64,000 bases of DNA from Semisulcospira habei (taxonomy: Eukaryota; Mollusca; Gastropoda; Semisulcospiridae). The DNA lies in the NCBI GenBank assembly GCA_036245525.1, contig BTPG01000005.1:212232399-212296398 (forward strand). Direction: 5' to 3'. Position 1 is the first letter of the stretch. Every line of letters starts with the position of its first letter. Positions 1 through 10,675 of this stretch are shown piece after piece. Below the pieces are notes generated by a model that did not search any database, was not told the DNA's origin, and was given only the letters and a program-made list of their open reading frames with translations. Both the position numbers and the translations under genes were made by a program.

Positions 1-2110
1 CAAAGAAAAATTAGGAGACATTAAACATGAAGAGACATTAAACAAAATTCATTCATTTACTCGGTCATACAAAAACAAACGAAAAACAGAAAGTACACGC
101 AACGCGCGCACACACATACACGCTCGCGCGCACACACAGACGCGCGCTAATGATAACTTGACCTATATACGAAGCAAATCATTTGGATCATAGTGAAAAT
201 TCACTTCAGACAGCAAAAATTATTTGGATTATAATAGAAACTTGAATTATGTAATTAGGCGATTATTATAAGTATGGACAAACCATACGGCAGCACATGT
301 TTGATACGGATACTTGTGGTAGATTATGTATCAGCAGACAAGTACTTGAGGAGGCATTCCTTGAAAGAGGAGAGGGAGCTAGCGTGTGTTATATATGTAG
401 GCAGTTTGTTCCAGAAAGATGCGCCTGAGAAAGATACACTGGTTTTAAATAGATCTATCCTGGGGCGAGGTGTAATAAAGTTTCGTCTTGAAGTAGAATA
501 ACCTGAACTTGCCTTGGTAAAGAGCTTACAAAAATATTCTGGGTGAATCTCATTCCAGATTTTATACATAACAACACCCTTGTTTAAGAGGTGATGCTTG
601 CTAAGAGGTAGCATTTTCAGTTTTTCAAGTCTTTCGTCAGTTGTCAGGGTTGAATCAAGCAGGATATGTTTCGCTGCTCTCCGATGCAGGGAGTTAAGCC
701 TCCTCAAGTGTATGTCACCGCTGCCATCCCATATCGTGGACGCATAATCGATGTGGGATTTGACATGTGCATTGTAAAATAACTTGCGGGCATCAACATC
801 GATAAAGTACTTCAACTTTGAAAGCATTAAAACATTTCTGGCAACAGTTTTACATACAACATTTATGTGCGATTGCCACTTCATCTGGTCATCAACAATT
901 ACACCAAGTAATCGGTGTTCCGTGACCTGAGTAACGATGTCGTTATGGATAATCAGGCTGAGTGTAAGTGGCTTGAGCTGGTGCTTCTGACGGGTTGCTA
1001 TCGTCATGCATTCCGTTTTGGAAGGAGTTAAAATCATTTCATTGTTTGCGCACCAAGTGGAAATTTCGCTCAAACCCTGCTGCAAACGGCCATTCAAAAA
1101 ATCAATACTCTTGTCCGGGGTGTGAATTGAGGCGTCATCAGCGAATAAATCACATGCAATTTTGTCGCTAGTCAAATGTAGCGGCATGTCATTTATAAAA
1201 AGGCAAAACAGAAGAGGCCCTAGGACTGAACCCTGGGGAACTCCCCGTGTCACTAATCCGCTTGAGGAGTATGATCCATTGACCATGACGCGCTGCTGTC
1301 TGTCGCTAAGATATGAGGCGAAAAGTGGAGTTGTGCCATGGTGGTAAAGAAATTTCTGGCTGTAGTTATTTGAGGAAGAAATGCATTTATTGCCAAACGA
1401 AGTACCGAAGTACACATTTAGCTTGGAAAGTAGAAGTTTATGGTCCACAAGATCAAAGGCTTTTCGTAAGTCAATAAATACAGCGCCAGTAAATTTGCCC
1501 TGATTTATTGAGCGTAGCCACACATCCGTTAGACGTGCTAGGGCCGTGTGACAGCTGTGCTTTGGTCTGAATCCCGACTGAAGGGGATGGATTAATGTAT
1601 GATTTTCTAAATATTCCAAGAGATGTTTATGGATATGCCGTTCAAGTGGTTTACTAAGGTTGGACAATAGTGAGATGGGGCGACAGCTATTAACATCAGT
1701 CATAACTCTTGTATTCGGGAAGGGTATAACCTTGGGAAAATATTCGTTTGAATGCACAAGTTATAAATATAGGTTATTGTTTCAATAACATAAGGAATAG
1801 CTAATTTAAGTATTTTGGGACTGATTTCATCTGGCCCGGACGATTTTTTATTTTTCATTGAACTAATTGCCCTACCGACTTCGTGCACTGCCAGTGGTGG
1901 AATCACAAAAGGATCAGATCCTGCAGTTCGCGTTCTACAAAAGTCTACTAGTCTGTCTGAGCAAGAGTAGGGCTGAAAACTTGCTTCTGAAGGGACAAGA
2001 GACTCGGCAACTGAGAGGAAATGGTCGTTAAACATGTCTGCAGTCAGATCAGAAGGGATTAAAGGAGATTTGTTACACTTGCCTCCGGTCACTACGGCCA
2101 TAGCAAGAGA
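1..2110 (-). mobile_element. 5'-truncated CR1-like non-LTR retrotransposon (LINE)
   Basis: Reading on the minus strand, the element starts inside ORF2 at about 2110 and runs through the reverse transcriptase to a stop at 324. A CA-rich 3' UTR (about 105-150) follows, and the true 3' end is probably outside the window. Protein similarity to the LINEs at 41910-45293 and 20785-21561 is plain by eye (shared blocks SKPLERHIHKHL, SGFRPKHSCHTAL, TRQKHQL, HIDYAS). The 5' junction interrupts a host repeat whose uninterrupted homologue is near 8866 (GCAAGAGACA followed by AGATCCTCATGAG). The clade within the CR1/L2/Crack/Daphne group cannot be resolved here. Confidence 0.85.
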
Positions 2111-2113
2111 CAT
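324..2113 (-). pseudogene. LINE ORF2 reverse transcriptase, frameshifted
   Basis: Two overlapping minus-strand frames make up the remains of ORF2. The upstream part (1700-2113) carries the linker before the RT with SSMKNKKSSGPDEISPKIL. The downstream part (324-1757, 477 codons) carries the RT fingers (NSCRPISLLSNLSKPLERH), the palm motif A region (FIDLRKAFDLVDHKLL), the VPQGSVLGPLLF block and an intact catalytic FADD, then the thumb. The frame changes around 1700-1757. The endonuclease domain and ORF1 are missing. Relative to its relatives it carries an in-frame insert of about 25 residues just before the SYLSDRQQRV block. The retained FADD suggests a fairly recent insertion, but the copy is dead. 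Confidence 0.85.
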
Positions 2114-3670
2114 CGATCCTCATGAGCCCCCGCGGTTACAGTGGCACATGAGGGTAATGATTCTTGCTCACATAACTTCAAATTCATATATTTATTGGAC
2201 GGTTTGGGATCTTTTGGACTAAATTCTGAGAGATTTCAGAGCAATACACAGTAACAATGAAGAGGTTAAGGCGGATATGTCAAACATCACATTCATGTCG
2301 CTACATCAGTTCAAGATAAAGCGCATAGTTGTTGGGGATGCTTTCAGACAGACAACACGCCGCGTTACTGTCCGTGGGGAGGGGGTGGGGCTAAAAAGCG
2401 GCTCCAAGAGCAAACCTTGTTGGCTTAGGTGTGACAGCAAATGTATGTCAGTACAAATGAAGTCACCGATCACCCATGCATCCGCTCTTCATCCGTCGTG
2501 TGTGTATGTGTGCGTGCATGCATTCATGTGCGTTTGTCTAAACCAATTTGTCACGGACTATATCATCCATAGACTTTAAACTCGACACTGTAGTTTACAA
2601 GAACACCTTCACAAACACATTTCACTTTTATTTAAGTTCAAGTTCATGATAGGTCAATATATTTGTAAAGATGAGTCATTTTTCGTACTCACATTTACCC
2701 CCCCCCCCCCCACCCCTCTCGCACCCACCCTCCCCAACAAAAATTCTTTATGCGCAATGGTTTGACAATACCTGAGTATGCTTTGTATATCATGAATACT
2801 ATTCCAAACGACTTCTTGAATGTAAAGGGGGATTTCCAATTGCCAGTGGGGTGGGGGAGGTGGTGGGGGGGGGGGGGTGGTGGCTGTGGTGGTGGTGGGG
2901 TCCTGGGTGGGTCCAAGCTCCCCAAAATGGCAAATTATGCATCAAATTAAAATGTTTTGGAAACCAAAGGTTCCGAAAACCCTGCAGCCCCCTCACCCTC
3001 ACGAATCCGCTTTTGAGCATATCAGAAACTTATGTCGATAATTCCACCTCTTATCAAGATTTACTTCTGAGGCGGAAAAAGTAAATGCAATAACTTCTTT
3101 CCATACACAGGACATTTTCCACACACTTGTTGACCTTCCCTAAGCTTTGACCTTGGAATGTACCAGTAAAATCAGTATGCAGTTGAATCCCTACCAACGA
3201 TCGTTGAACGATTTTGGAAACCCGGCATGTCCACTCCATGCCATCAAGGGGCGTTAATTCGTGTAAGCCTCTTGCGGATGGAGCGAACTGGCTGAACCGT
3301 TGTGAATATGTGAATTGCCAGCATTTGTTACATTCTTCTGATTTAAGGATGACGTCTGTTGCAGTGAACAATACATGCCGCGCGGGATATTTCCGATGCA
3401 GCAGTGGACGATGTTTGTATCTGTGGCATCACTGTGATGGCGATAACGACTGCCCGGACGGCTCGGATGAAATGGACTGTGGTAAGTAAAGATACATGTT
3501 GAGACAGACAAACGGACGGATCGAAAAACTGGCTGCCTTGCTGACTTGCTGGCTGACTGACTGAGAGACGAACAAAATTCAAAACAAGAGGAAGACAAGC
3601 GTGTAAAATGACAGGAAATAACTAAGCAATAAAAATACAGTCGTGTTAGTGTCATCCACAGTCGTGTTAA
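2105..3670 (+). repeat. Segmental duplication copy 1 carrying an LDLa exon
   Basis: This block is homologous over its length to 8866-10720 and to 58100-59530. Shared landmarks in order are: CCTCATGAG near the start, TATTTATTGGACGG, the stretch around TTCATGTCGCTACATCAG, the TGCATCCGCTCTTCATCC stretch, a C-rich then G-rich simple run (2699-2710, 2860-2900), CATGCCATCAAGGG, the LDLa exon, and a tail of two imperfect 21-bp units (GTCATCCACAGTCGTG) at about 3653-3690. Apart from the exon it is intronic. No other coding signal is supported. Confidence 0.85.
3365..3481 (+). CDS. LDL-receptor class A module exon (copy 1)
   Basis: A 117-bp exon bounded by the acceptor GTCTGTTGCAG and the donor G|GTAAGT. 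It begins with two bases of a split codon and ends after one, so it is a symmetric phase 1-1 cassette. The translation holds the six LDLa cysteines in register ([35 protein letters not shown]) and the acidic calcium-binding box DGSDE. LDLa modules bind protein ligands on secreted or membrane proteins through a calcium-stabilised fold. A single module per exon is the usual arrangement. It belongs to the same + strand gene as the other 117-bp exons. Whether this copy is spliced into mRNA cannot be told from sequence. Confidence 0.85.
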
Positions 3671-3719
3671 GTGTCATCAACAGTCGTGCGCAGACTAACG
3701 TCGGCCTGAAGACGTTTTA

Positions 3720-5364
3720 CTCACTGGGGTAATTGTATAACAAACAGTCAGGTTGGCGTTGAAGCTGGCTTTGAGAAGCGGTTAATAATGGAACAGTTAC
3801 ATGCACTGGGGTAATTGTATAACAAACAGTCAGGTTGGCGTTGAAGCTGGCTTGGAGAAGCGGTTAGTAATGGAACAGTTACATGCAATGGGGTAATTGT
3901 ATAACAAACAGTCAGGTTGGCGTTGAAGCTGGCTTGGAGAAGCGGTTAGTAATGGAACAGTTACATGCAATGGGGTAATTGTATAACAAACAGTCAGGTT
4001 GGCGTTGAAGCTGGCTTTGAGAAGCGGTTAGTAATGGAACAGTTACATGCTCTGCGGTAATTGTATAACAAACAGTCAGGTTGGCGTTGAAGCTGGCTTT
4101 GAGAAGCGGTTAGTAATGGAACAGTTACATGTACTGGGGTAATTGTATAACAAACAGTCAGGTTGGCGTTGAAGCTGGCTTTGAGAAGCGGTTAGTAATG
4201 GAACAGTTACATGCACTGGGGTAATTGTATAACTAACAGTCAGATTGGTGTTGAAGCTGGCTTTGAGAAGCGGTTAGTAATGGAACAGTTACATGCACTT
4301 GGATAATTGTATAACAAACAGTCAGGTTGGCGTTGAAGCTGGCTTTGAGAAGCGGTTAGTAATGGAACAGTTACATGCTCTGGGGTAATTGTATAACAAT
4401 CAGTCAGGTTGGCGTTGAAGCTGGCTTTGAGAAGCGGTTAGTAATGGAACAGTTACATGCACTGGGGTAATTGTATAACAAACAGGTTGGCGTTGAAGCT
4501 GGCTTTGAGAGGCGGTTAGTAATGGAACAGTTACATGCACTGGGGTAATTGTATGACAAACAGTCAGGTTGGCGTTGAAGCTGGCTTGGAGAGGCGGTTA
4601 GTAATGGAACAGTTACATGCACTGGGGTAATTGTATGACAAACAGTCAGGTTGGCGTTAAAGCTGGCTTTGAGAAGCGGTTAGTAATGGAAAAGTTACAT
4701 GCACTGGGGTAATTGTATGACAAACAGTCAGGTTGGCGTTGAAGCTGGCTTTGAGAAGCGGTTAGTAATGGAACAGTTACATGCACTGGGGTAATTGTAT
4801 AACAAACAGTCAGGTTGGCGTTGAAGCTGGCTTTGAGAAGCGGTTAGTAATGGAACAGTTACATGCACTGGGGTAATTGTATAACAAACAGTCAGGTTGG
4901 CGTTGAAGCTGGCTTTGAGAAGCGGTTAGTAATGGAACAGTTACATGCACTGGGGTAATTGTATAACTAACAGTCAGATTGGTGTTGAAGCTGGCTTTGA
5001 GAAGCGGTTAGTAATGGAACAGTTACATGCACTTGGATAATTGTATAACAAACAGTCAGGTTGGCGTTGAAGCTGGCTTTGAGAAGCGGTTAGTAATGGA
5101 ACAGTTACATGCTCTGGGGTAATTGTATAACAATCAGTCAGGTTGGCGTTGAAGCTGGCTTTGAGAAGCGGTTAGTAATGGAACAGTTACATGCACTGGG
5201 GTAATTGTATAACTAACAGTCAGATTGGTGTTGAAGCTGGCTTTGAGAAGCGGTTAGTAATGGAACAGTTACATGCACTGGGGTAATTGTATGACAAACA
5301 GTCAGGTTGGCGTTGGAGCTGGCTTTGAGAAGCGGTTAGTAATGGAACAGTTACATGCACTGGA
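3720..5364. repeat. 82-bp minisatellite, about 20 units
   Basis: Tandem units of 82 bp start with ACTGGGGTAATTGTATAAC and continue through CAGTCAGGTTGGCGTTGAAG and AGCGGTTAGTAATGGAACAG. Start positions 3723, 3805 and 3887 confirm the period. One unit near 4484 lacks four bases. A trio of variant units (ACTAACAGTCAGATTGGTG, then CACTTGGATAATTG, then GCTCTGGGG with CAATCAG) occurs at about 4231 and again at 4965. The 734-bp offset equals nine units minus the 4-bp deletion, so the array has higher-order duplication. It follows duplication copy 1 directly. Short open frames over it are by-products of the repeat. Confidence 0.97.
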
Positions 5365-5425
5365 AAAGTGGTTAACCCCTTGACTGCCGACAATAAGTAA
5401 ACGCGATGCAACTGCAAGAGGCATA

Positions 5426-6546
5426 GATCGTCATCAGCCCACGTGACTGCGGCGCTCATGAGGATCTAGTCCTCGTCATCAGCCCACGTGACTGCGGCGC
5501 TCATGAGGATCTAGGCCTCGTCATCAGCCCACGTGACTGCGGCGCTCATGAGGATCTAGGCCTCGTCATCAGCCCACGTGACTGCGGCGCTCATGAGGAT
5601 CTAGGCCTCGTCATCAGCCCACGTGACTGCGGCGCTCATGAGGATCTAGGCCTCGTCATCAGCCCACGTGACTGCGGCGCTCATGAGGATCTAGGCCTCG
5701 TCATCAGCCCACGTGACTGCGGCGCTCATGAGGATCTAGGCCTCGTCATCAGCCCACGTGACTGCGGCGCTCATGAGGATCTAGGCCTCGTCATCAGCCC
5801 ACGTGACTGCGGCGCTCATGAGGATCTAGGCCTCGTCATCAGCCCACGTGACTGCGGCGCTCATGGGGATCTAGGCCTCGTCATCAGCCCACGTGACTGC
5901 GGCGCTCATGAGGATCTAGGCCTCGTCATCAGCCCACGTGACTGCGGCGCTCATGAGGATCTAGGCCTCGTCATCAGCCCACGTGACTGCGGCGCTCATG
6001 AGGATCTAGGCCTCGTCATCAGCCCACGTGACTGCGGCGCTCATGAGGATCTAGGCCTCGTCATCAGCCCACGTGACTGCGGCGCTCATGAGGATCTAGG
6101 CCTCGTCATCAGCCCACGTGACTGCGGCGCTCATGAGGATCTTGGCCTCGTCATCAGCCCACGTGACTGCGGCGCTCATGAGGATCTAGGCCTCGTCATC
6201 AGCCCACGTGACTGCGGCGCTCATGAGGATCTAGGCCTCGTCATCAGCCCACGTGACTGCGGCGCTCATGAGGATCTAGGCCTCATCAGCCCACGTGACT
6301 GCGGCGCTCATGAGGATCTAGACCTCGTCATCAGCCCACGTGACTGCGGCGCTCATGAGGATCTAGACCTCGTCATCAGCCCACGTGACTGCGGCGCTCA
6401 TGAGGATCTACGCCTCGTCATCAGCCCACGTGACTGCGGCGCTCATGAGGATCTAGGCCTCGTCATCAGCCCACGTGACTGCGGCGCTCATGAGGATCTA
6501 GACCTCGTCATCAGCCCACGTGATTGCGGCGCTCATAAGGATCTAG
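5426..6546. repeat. 45-bp minisatellite, about 25 units, each with CACGTG
   Basis: Near-identical 45-bp units read CCTCGTCATCAGCCCACGTG, then ACTGCGGCGC, then TCATGAGGATCTAGG. Unit starts are 45 bp apart (5471, 5516, 5561). One unit at about 6283 lacks three bases and the last units are more diverged. Every unit contains the palindromic E-box core CACGTG. The array opens with GCAAGAGGCATAGATC, the signature of the dispersed ~85-bp repeat seen at 26312-26735. One of the six frames stays open across the whole array (5427-6605, 392 codons) but has no in-frame ATG until near its end. A regulatory or coding role is not shown. Confidence 0.97.
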
Positions 6547-6666
6547 GCCTCATGCTGAGACCACTTTGTGTCCACGGACAGCTGTGGCTTTTGGTCGTTC
6601 GGTGAAGACAGATTTCAGAAACAAAATGTCCGTCAGTCGGTAGGGAAGGGGTTAACAAATGTTGCA
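6547..6666. other. Unique spacer between two minisatellites
   Basis: This is a short non-repetitive segment between the 45-bp and 57-bp arrays. It includes GTTAACAAATGTTGCAATAA just before the first 57-bp unit. No gene or regulatory element is recognised. Confidence 0.5.
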
Positions 6667-7690
6667 ATAAATGCGTGGTGAAACAAGTGATTTAGACTCG
6701 TTCACAAACATCATGAACACACTGTCAATGCGTGGTGAAACAAGTGATTTAGACTCGTTCACAAACATCATGAACACACTGTAAATGCGTGGTGAAACAA
6801 GTGATTTAGACTCGTTCACAAACATCATGAACACACTGTCAATGCGTGGTGAAACAAGTGATTTAGACTCGTTCACAAACATCATGAACACACTGTCAAT
6901 GCGTGGTGAAACAAGTGATTTAGACTCGTTCACAAACATCATGAACACACTGTAAATGCGTGGTGAAACAGGTGATTTAGACTCGTTCACAAACATCATG
7001 AACACACTGTAAATGCGTGGTGAAACAGGTGATTTAGACTCGTTCACAAACATCATGAACACACTGTCAATGCGTGGTGAAACAAGTGATTTAGACTCGT
7101 TCACAAAAATCATGAACACACTGTCAATGCGTGGTGAAACAAGTGATTTAGACTCGTTCACAAACATCGTGAACACACTGTCAATGCGTGGTGAAACAAG
7201 TGATTTAGACTCGTTCACAAACATCATGAACACACTGTCAATGCGTGGTGAAACAAGTGATTTAGACTCGTTCACAAACATCATGAACACACTGTCAATG
7301 CGTGGTAAAACACGTGATTTAGACTCGTTCACAAACATCATGAACACACTGTCAATGCGTGGTGAAACAAGTGATTTAGACTCGTTCACAAACATCGTGA
7401 ACACACTGTCAATGTGTGGTGAAACAAGTGATTTAGACTCGTTCACAAACATCATGAACACACTGTCAATGCGTGGTGAAACAAGTGATTTAGACTCGTT
7501 CACAAACATCATGAACACACTGTCAATGCGTGGTAAAACACGTGATTTAGACTCGTTCACAAACATCATGAACACACTGTCAATGCGTGGTGAAACAAGT
7601 GATTTAGACTCGTTCACAAACATCATGAACACACTGTCAATGCGTGGTGAAACAAGTGATTTAGACACGTTCACAAACATCATGAACACA
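6667..7690. repeat. 57-bp minisatellite, about 18 units
   Basis: The units are 57 bp with the blocks AATGCGTGGTGAAACAAGTG, ATTTAGACTCGTTCACAAAC and ATCATGAACACACTGTC. Variant units recur four units apart: CATCGTG at 7165 and 7393, and GGTAAAACACG at 7304 and 7532, both 228 bp. This shows higher-order duplication. The unit is a multiple of three, so open frames arise on both strands: about 244 codons plus and 345 codons minus, each a 19-residue repeat. Several early units contain TAA in place of TCA (for example near 6781 and 6952), which ends the plus frame. I read these frames as consequences of the repeat, not genes. Confidence 0.97.
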
Positions 7691-7745
7691 CTGAAAGAAA
7701 AACAGAAGATAGTGGTACTATTTTACTACATCATGAACACACTGT

Positions 7746-8860
7746 AAATTAAACCCTTTACTGCAGACAAAAGTGAATACACCCAAACTACAAGGGACAT
7801 CAAACCTCGGGAGTCCCCGCTGATGTTGTAAGCCTGTACAATCGGATGTCAACAGGAGCCGAAATCAGAAGTATGTCACAAATTGCACGGACTTGAAACA
7901 TTTAGTGCAATCCTGTAGCCTGTCCCATCTGCAAGAGGCTATATTTCTCATGAACCCCAGCGGATATGAACCCTGCAGCCAAAGGGACTCATTGGAATAA
8001 ATTCCTCATGCTGATAAGATGTTGTCTCATTGACATGCACAGTTTGAGGTACGTCACAGTTAGGAGGATGCGCGCCGCAATGATCGGGTGGATCCATAGT
8101 TCTTACTGACTCAACGTCCGTACTACAAAGGGACGCAACCGTATGTCTCTCCTTACTATAAAGGGACTGAACCTACTGTCTTTGACCTGATTCTGATTGA
8201 GGAATACTCCGTGTGGCCGTTGTCTGCCAAAAGACATTGATTCTCATGAGCACCTCCAGCCCATAGATGTTTATAGAATCTTTGTCTTTCAGATAGGATG
8301 GATGGATAAGCTGCGGTCCTCCATAATGATGGGGGACGGGGGAGGTGATGGGGGGAGGGGATTGACAGGTCTGTGAGAGATTATGGTTCGTGTCCGATAT
8401 GCTTGGCCGCCCGCATGAACAAAATAAACGCGGCAAATTTGATTTACCATTGTCCGACATCAACTGACGACACGCACGATATCTCAAGAACCATCGGACC
8501 TATTCAGTCCAAAATTTAGATAATACTATTTTGCCACATCAGACATTGCCATCAATCATATTTGTGCCTCTACCTCAAGGTCAAGGTCACAGCTACCATT
8601 ATTGATTTTGAAGACTATTGTTTAGAGACTAGAATCGCTGTACTGATTTGCTCCGAAATGTTAGGAAATGATGTCTTACCTTAATATTTCGGGTTATTAA
8701 CAGAGTGAATTCACTGCTTATAAGGTAAAGGTCGCAGAGGCCATGGTTGTGTTAGTCTTTGTGCCGGCAATACCTCATAAACCACAGGCCCGATTTCATT
8801 AACACTTTATTTAATGATATTTGACTTAACCCCTCAGCGGGGAAACTCTCAACAGGATCC
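7746..8860. other. Intronic or intergenic stretch with no recognised gene
   Basis: No protein with recognisable similarity, no RNA gene and no clear mobile element is seen. The text around 7925-7990 (GCAAGAGGCTATATTTCTCATGAACCCC) resembles the dispersed 'GCAAGAGGCATAGATCCTCATGAG' family in diverged form. The rest looks like ordinary intron. Confidence 0.45.
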
Positions 8861-9864
8861 ATCTGCAAGAGACACAGATCCTCATGAGCTCCCCCGGTTC
8901 TCGTGGCACATGAGGGTAATGGTTCTTGCTTACATATATTTAATATATATTTATATTAAATTAATATATTTATTGGACGGCTTGGGTTCTTGGGTTGGCT
9001 TGGGTTTGGGATCTTTGGGACTAAATTCTGAGAGATTTCAGAGCAATACACAGTGGCGGTGAAGAGGTTAAGGCAGATATGTCAAACACCACATTCATGT
9101 CGCTACATCAGTTCAAGATGAAGGGCATAGCTGTTGGGGATGCTTTCAGACAGCCAACACGCCGCGTTACTGTCCGCGGGGGGGGGGGGGGGGGGGGGGG
9201 GGGAGGGGGGGGCTCCAAGAACAAACCTTGTTGGCTTAGGTGTGACAGCAAATGTATGTCAGTACAAATGACGTCACCGATCATCCATACATCCGCTCTT
9301 CATCCGTCGTGTGTGTATGCGTGCATGCATGCATTCATGTGCGTTTGTCTAAAGCAATTCATCAGGGACTATAACATCCATAGACTTTAAACTCGACACA
9401 ACTGTAGTTTACAAGAACACCTTCACAAACACATTTTACCTTTTTTTTAAGTTCAAGGTCATCATAGCTTAATGTATTTGTAAAGATAAGTCATTTTTCG
9501 TACACACATTTCATCCCACCCCCACCCCACCCTTACCTAACCCATCCCCAACAAAAATTCTTTAGGCGCAAAAGTTTGACAATACCTTAGTATGCTTTGC
9601 TTATCATGAATACTATTCCGAACGACCTCTTGTTGAATGTAAAGGGAGCGAGGGGGGGTGGTGGGAGGTGGTGGTGGTGTGTATGTGGGGGGGGGGGAGT
9701 CCAAACTCCCCAAAATGGCAAATTTTGGAAGAAATTAAAAATGTTTTGGGAACCAGGGGTTCCGGAAACCATGGACCCCCCTTTCCCTCCCGAATCCGCT
9801 TTTGAACATATCAGAAACTTGTGTCGATAATGCCAGCTCTTATCAAGGTTTACTTCTGAGATGG

Positions 9865-10131
9865 AAAAAGTAAATGCAATAGCTCGGCTGGCTTAACTGG
9901 GCGAGACAAACCCGAACCTCGTCTCGGCGAGACACCCGAGACAGTCAATGCGAGATACCCGACCCACCCTTTAATAGGTTCGGCGAACTCTCCGAGACAA
10001 GATCAGACGTGCCGAACCTAATAAACGGGTGGAACGGGTATCTCGCATTGACTGTCTCGGGTGTCTCGCCGAGACATGGTTCGGGTTTGTCTCGCCCAGT
10101 TAAGCCAGCCGAGCTATTGCATTTACTTTTT
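9865..10131. repeat. Long imperfect palindrome (fold-back) inserted in duplication copy 2
   Basis: The left arm starts AAAAAGTAAATGCAATAGCT at 9865, and the right arm ends with its exact reverse complement at about 10112-10131. Between these, GGCGAGACAAACCCGAACC pairs with GGTTCGGGTTTGTCTCGCC, and AGTCAATGCGAGATACCCG pairs with CGGGTATCTCGCATTGACT. The arms are about 120 bp and the centre is near 9998 with a short loop. Copies 1 and 3 lack it, so it arrived after the duplication. Its outermost ~15-20 bp match host sequence present on the left in the empty copies (3076-3091, 58668-58683), so the right end carries an inverted copy of host flank, not a direct target duplication. It has no coding content. 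Confidence 0.9.
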
Positions 10132-10236
10132 TTTATACAGGACATTTTCCACACACTTGCTGACCTTCCCTGAACTTTGACATTTGAAAGGTGCCAGTTA
10201 AATCAGTGCAGTTGCATCCCTACCTACGATCGTTAA

Positions 10237-10590
<354 letters not shown>

Positions 10591-10675
10591 TGACTGACTG
10601 AGAGACAAACAAAATCCAGAACAAGAGGAAGACAAGCGTGTAAAATGTCAGGAAATAACCAAGCAATAAAAATAC

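Noticed and set aside
2277..2579. A ~100-codon open frame starting MSNITFMSLHQFK that recurs in the duplicated copies at 9079-9390 and 59322-59657
   Set aside because: Differences between copies mostly change the amino acid, the copies end differently, and the frame lies in duplicated intron. It persists because the copies are young, not because of coding constraint.
3720..7690. CRISPR-like array
   Set aside because: Repeats are directly tandem without unique spacers, unit lengths are 45-82 bp, and the DNA is eukaryotic.
6652..7747. Long repetitive open frames on both strands of the 57-bp array
   Set aside because: The unit length is divisible by three and the frames have no similarity to known repeats or start context; the units drift as DNA.
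9945..10154. 69-codon minus-strand frame in the palindrome
   Set aside because: It lies across the two arms and mirrors itself; it has no protein features.
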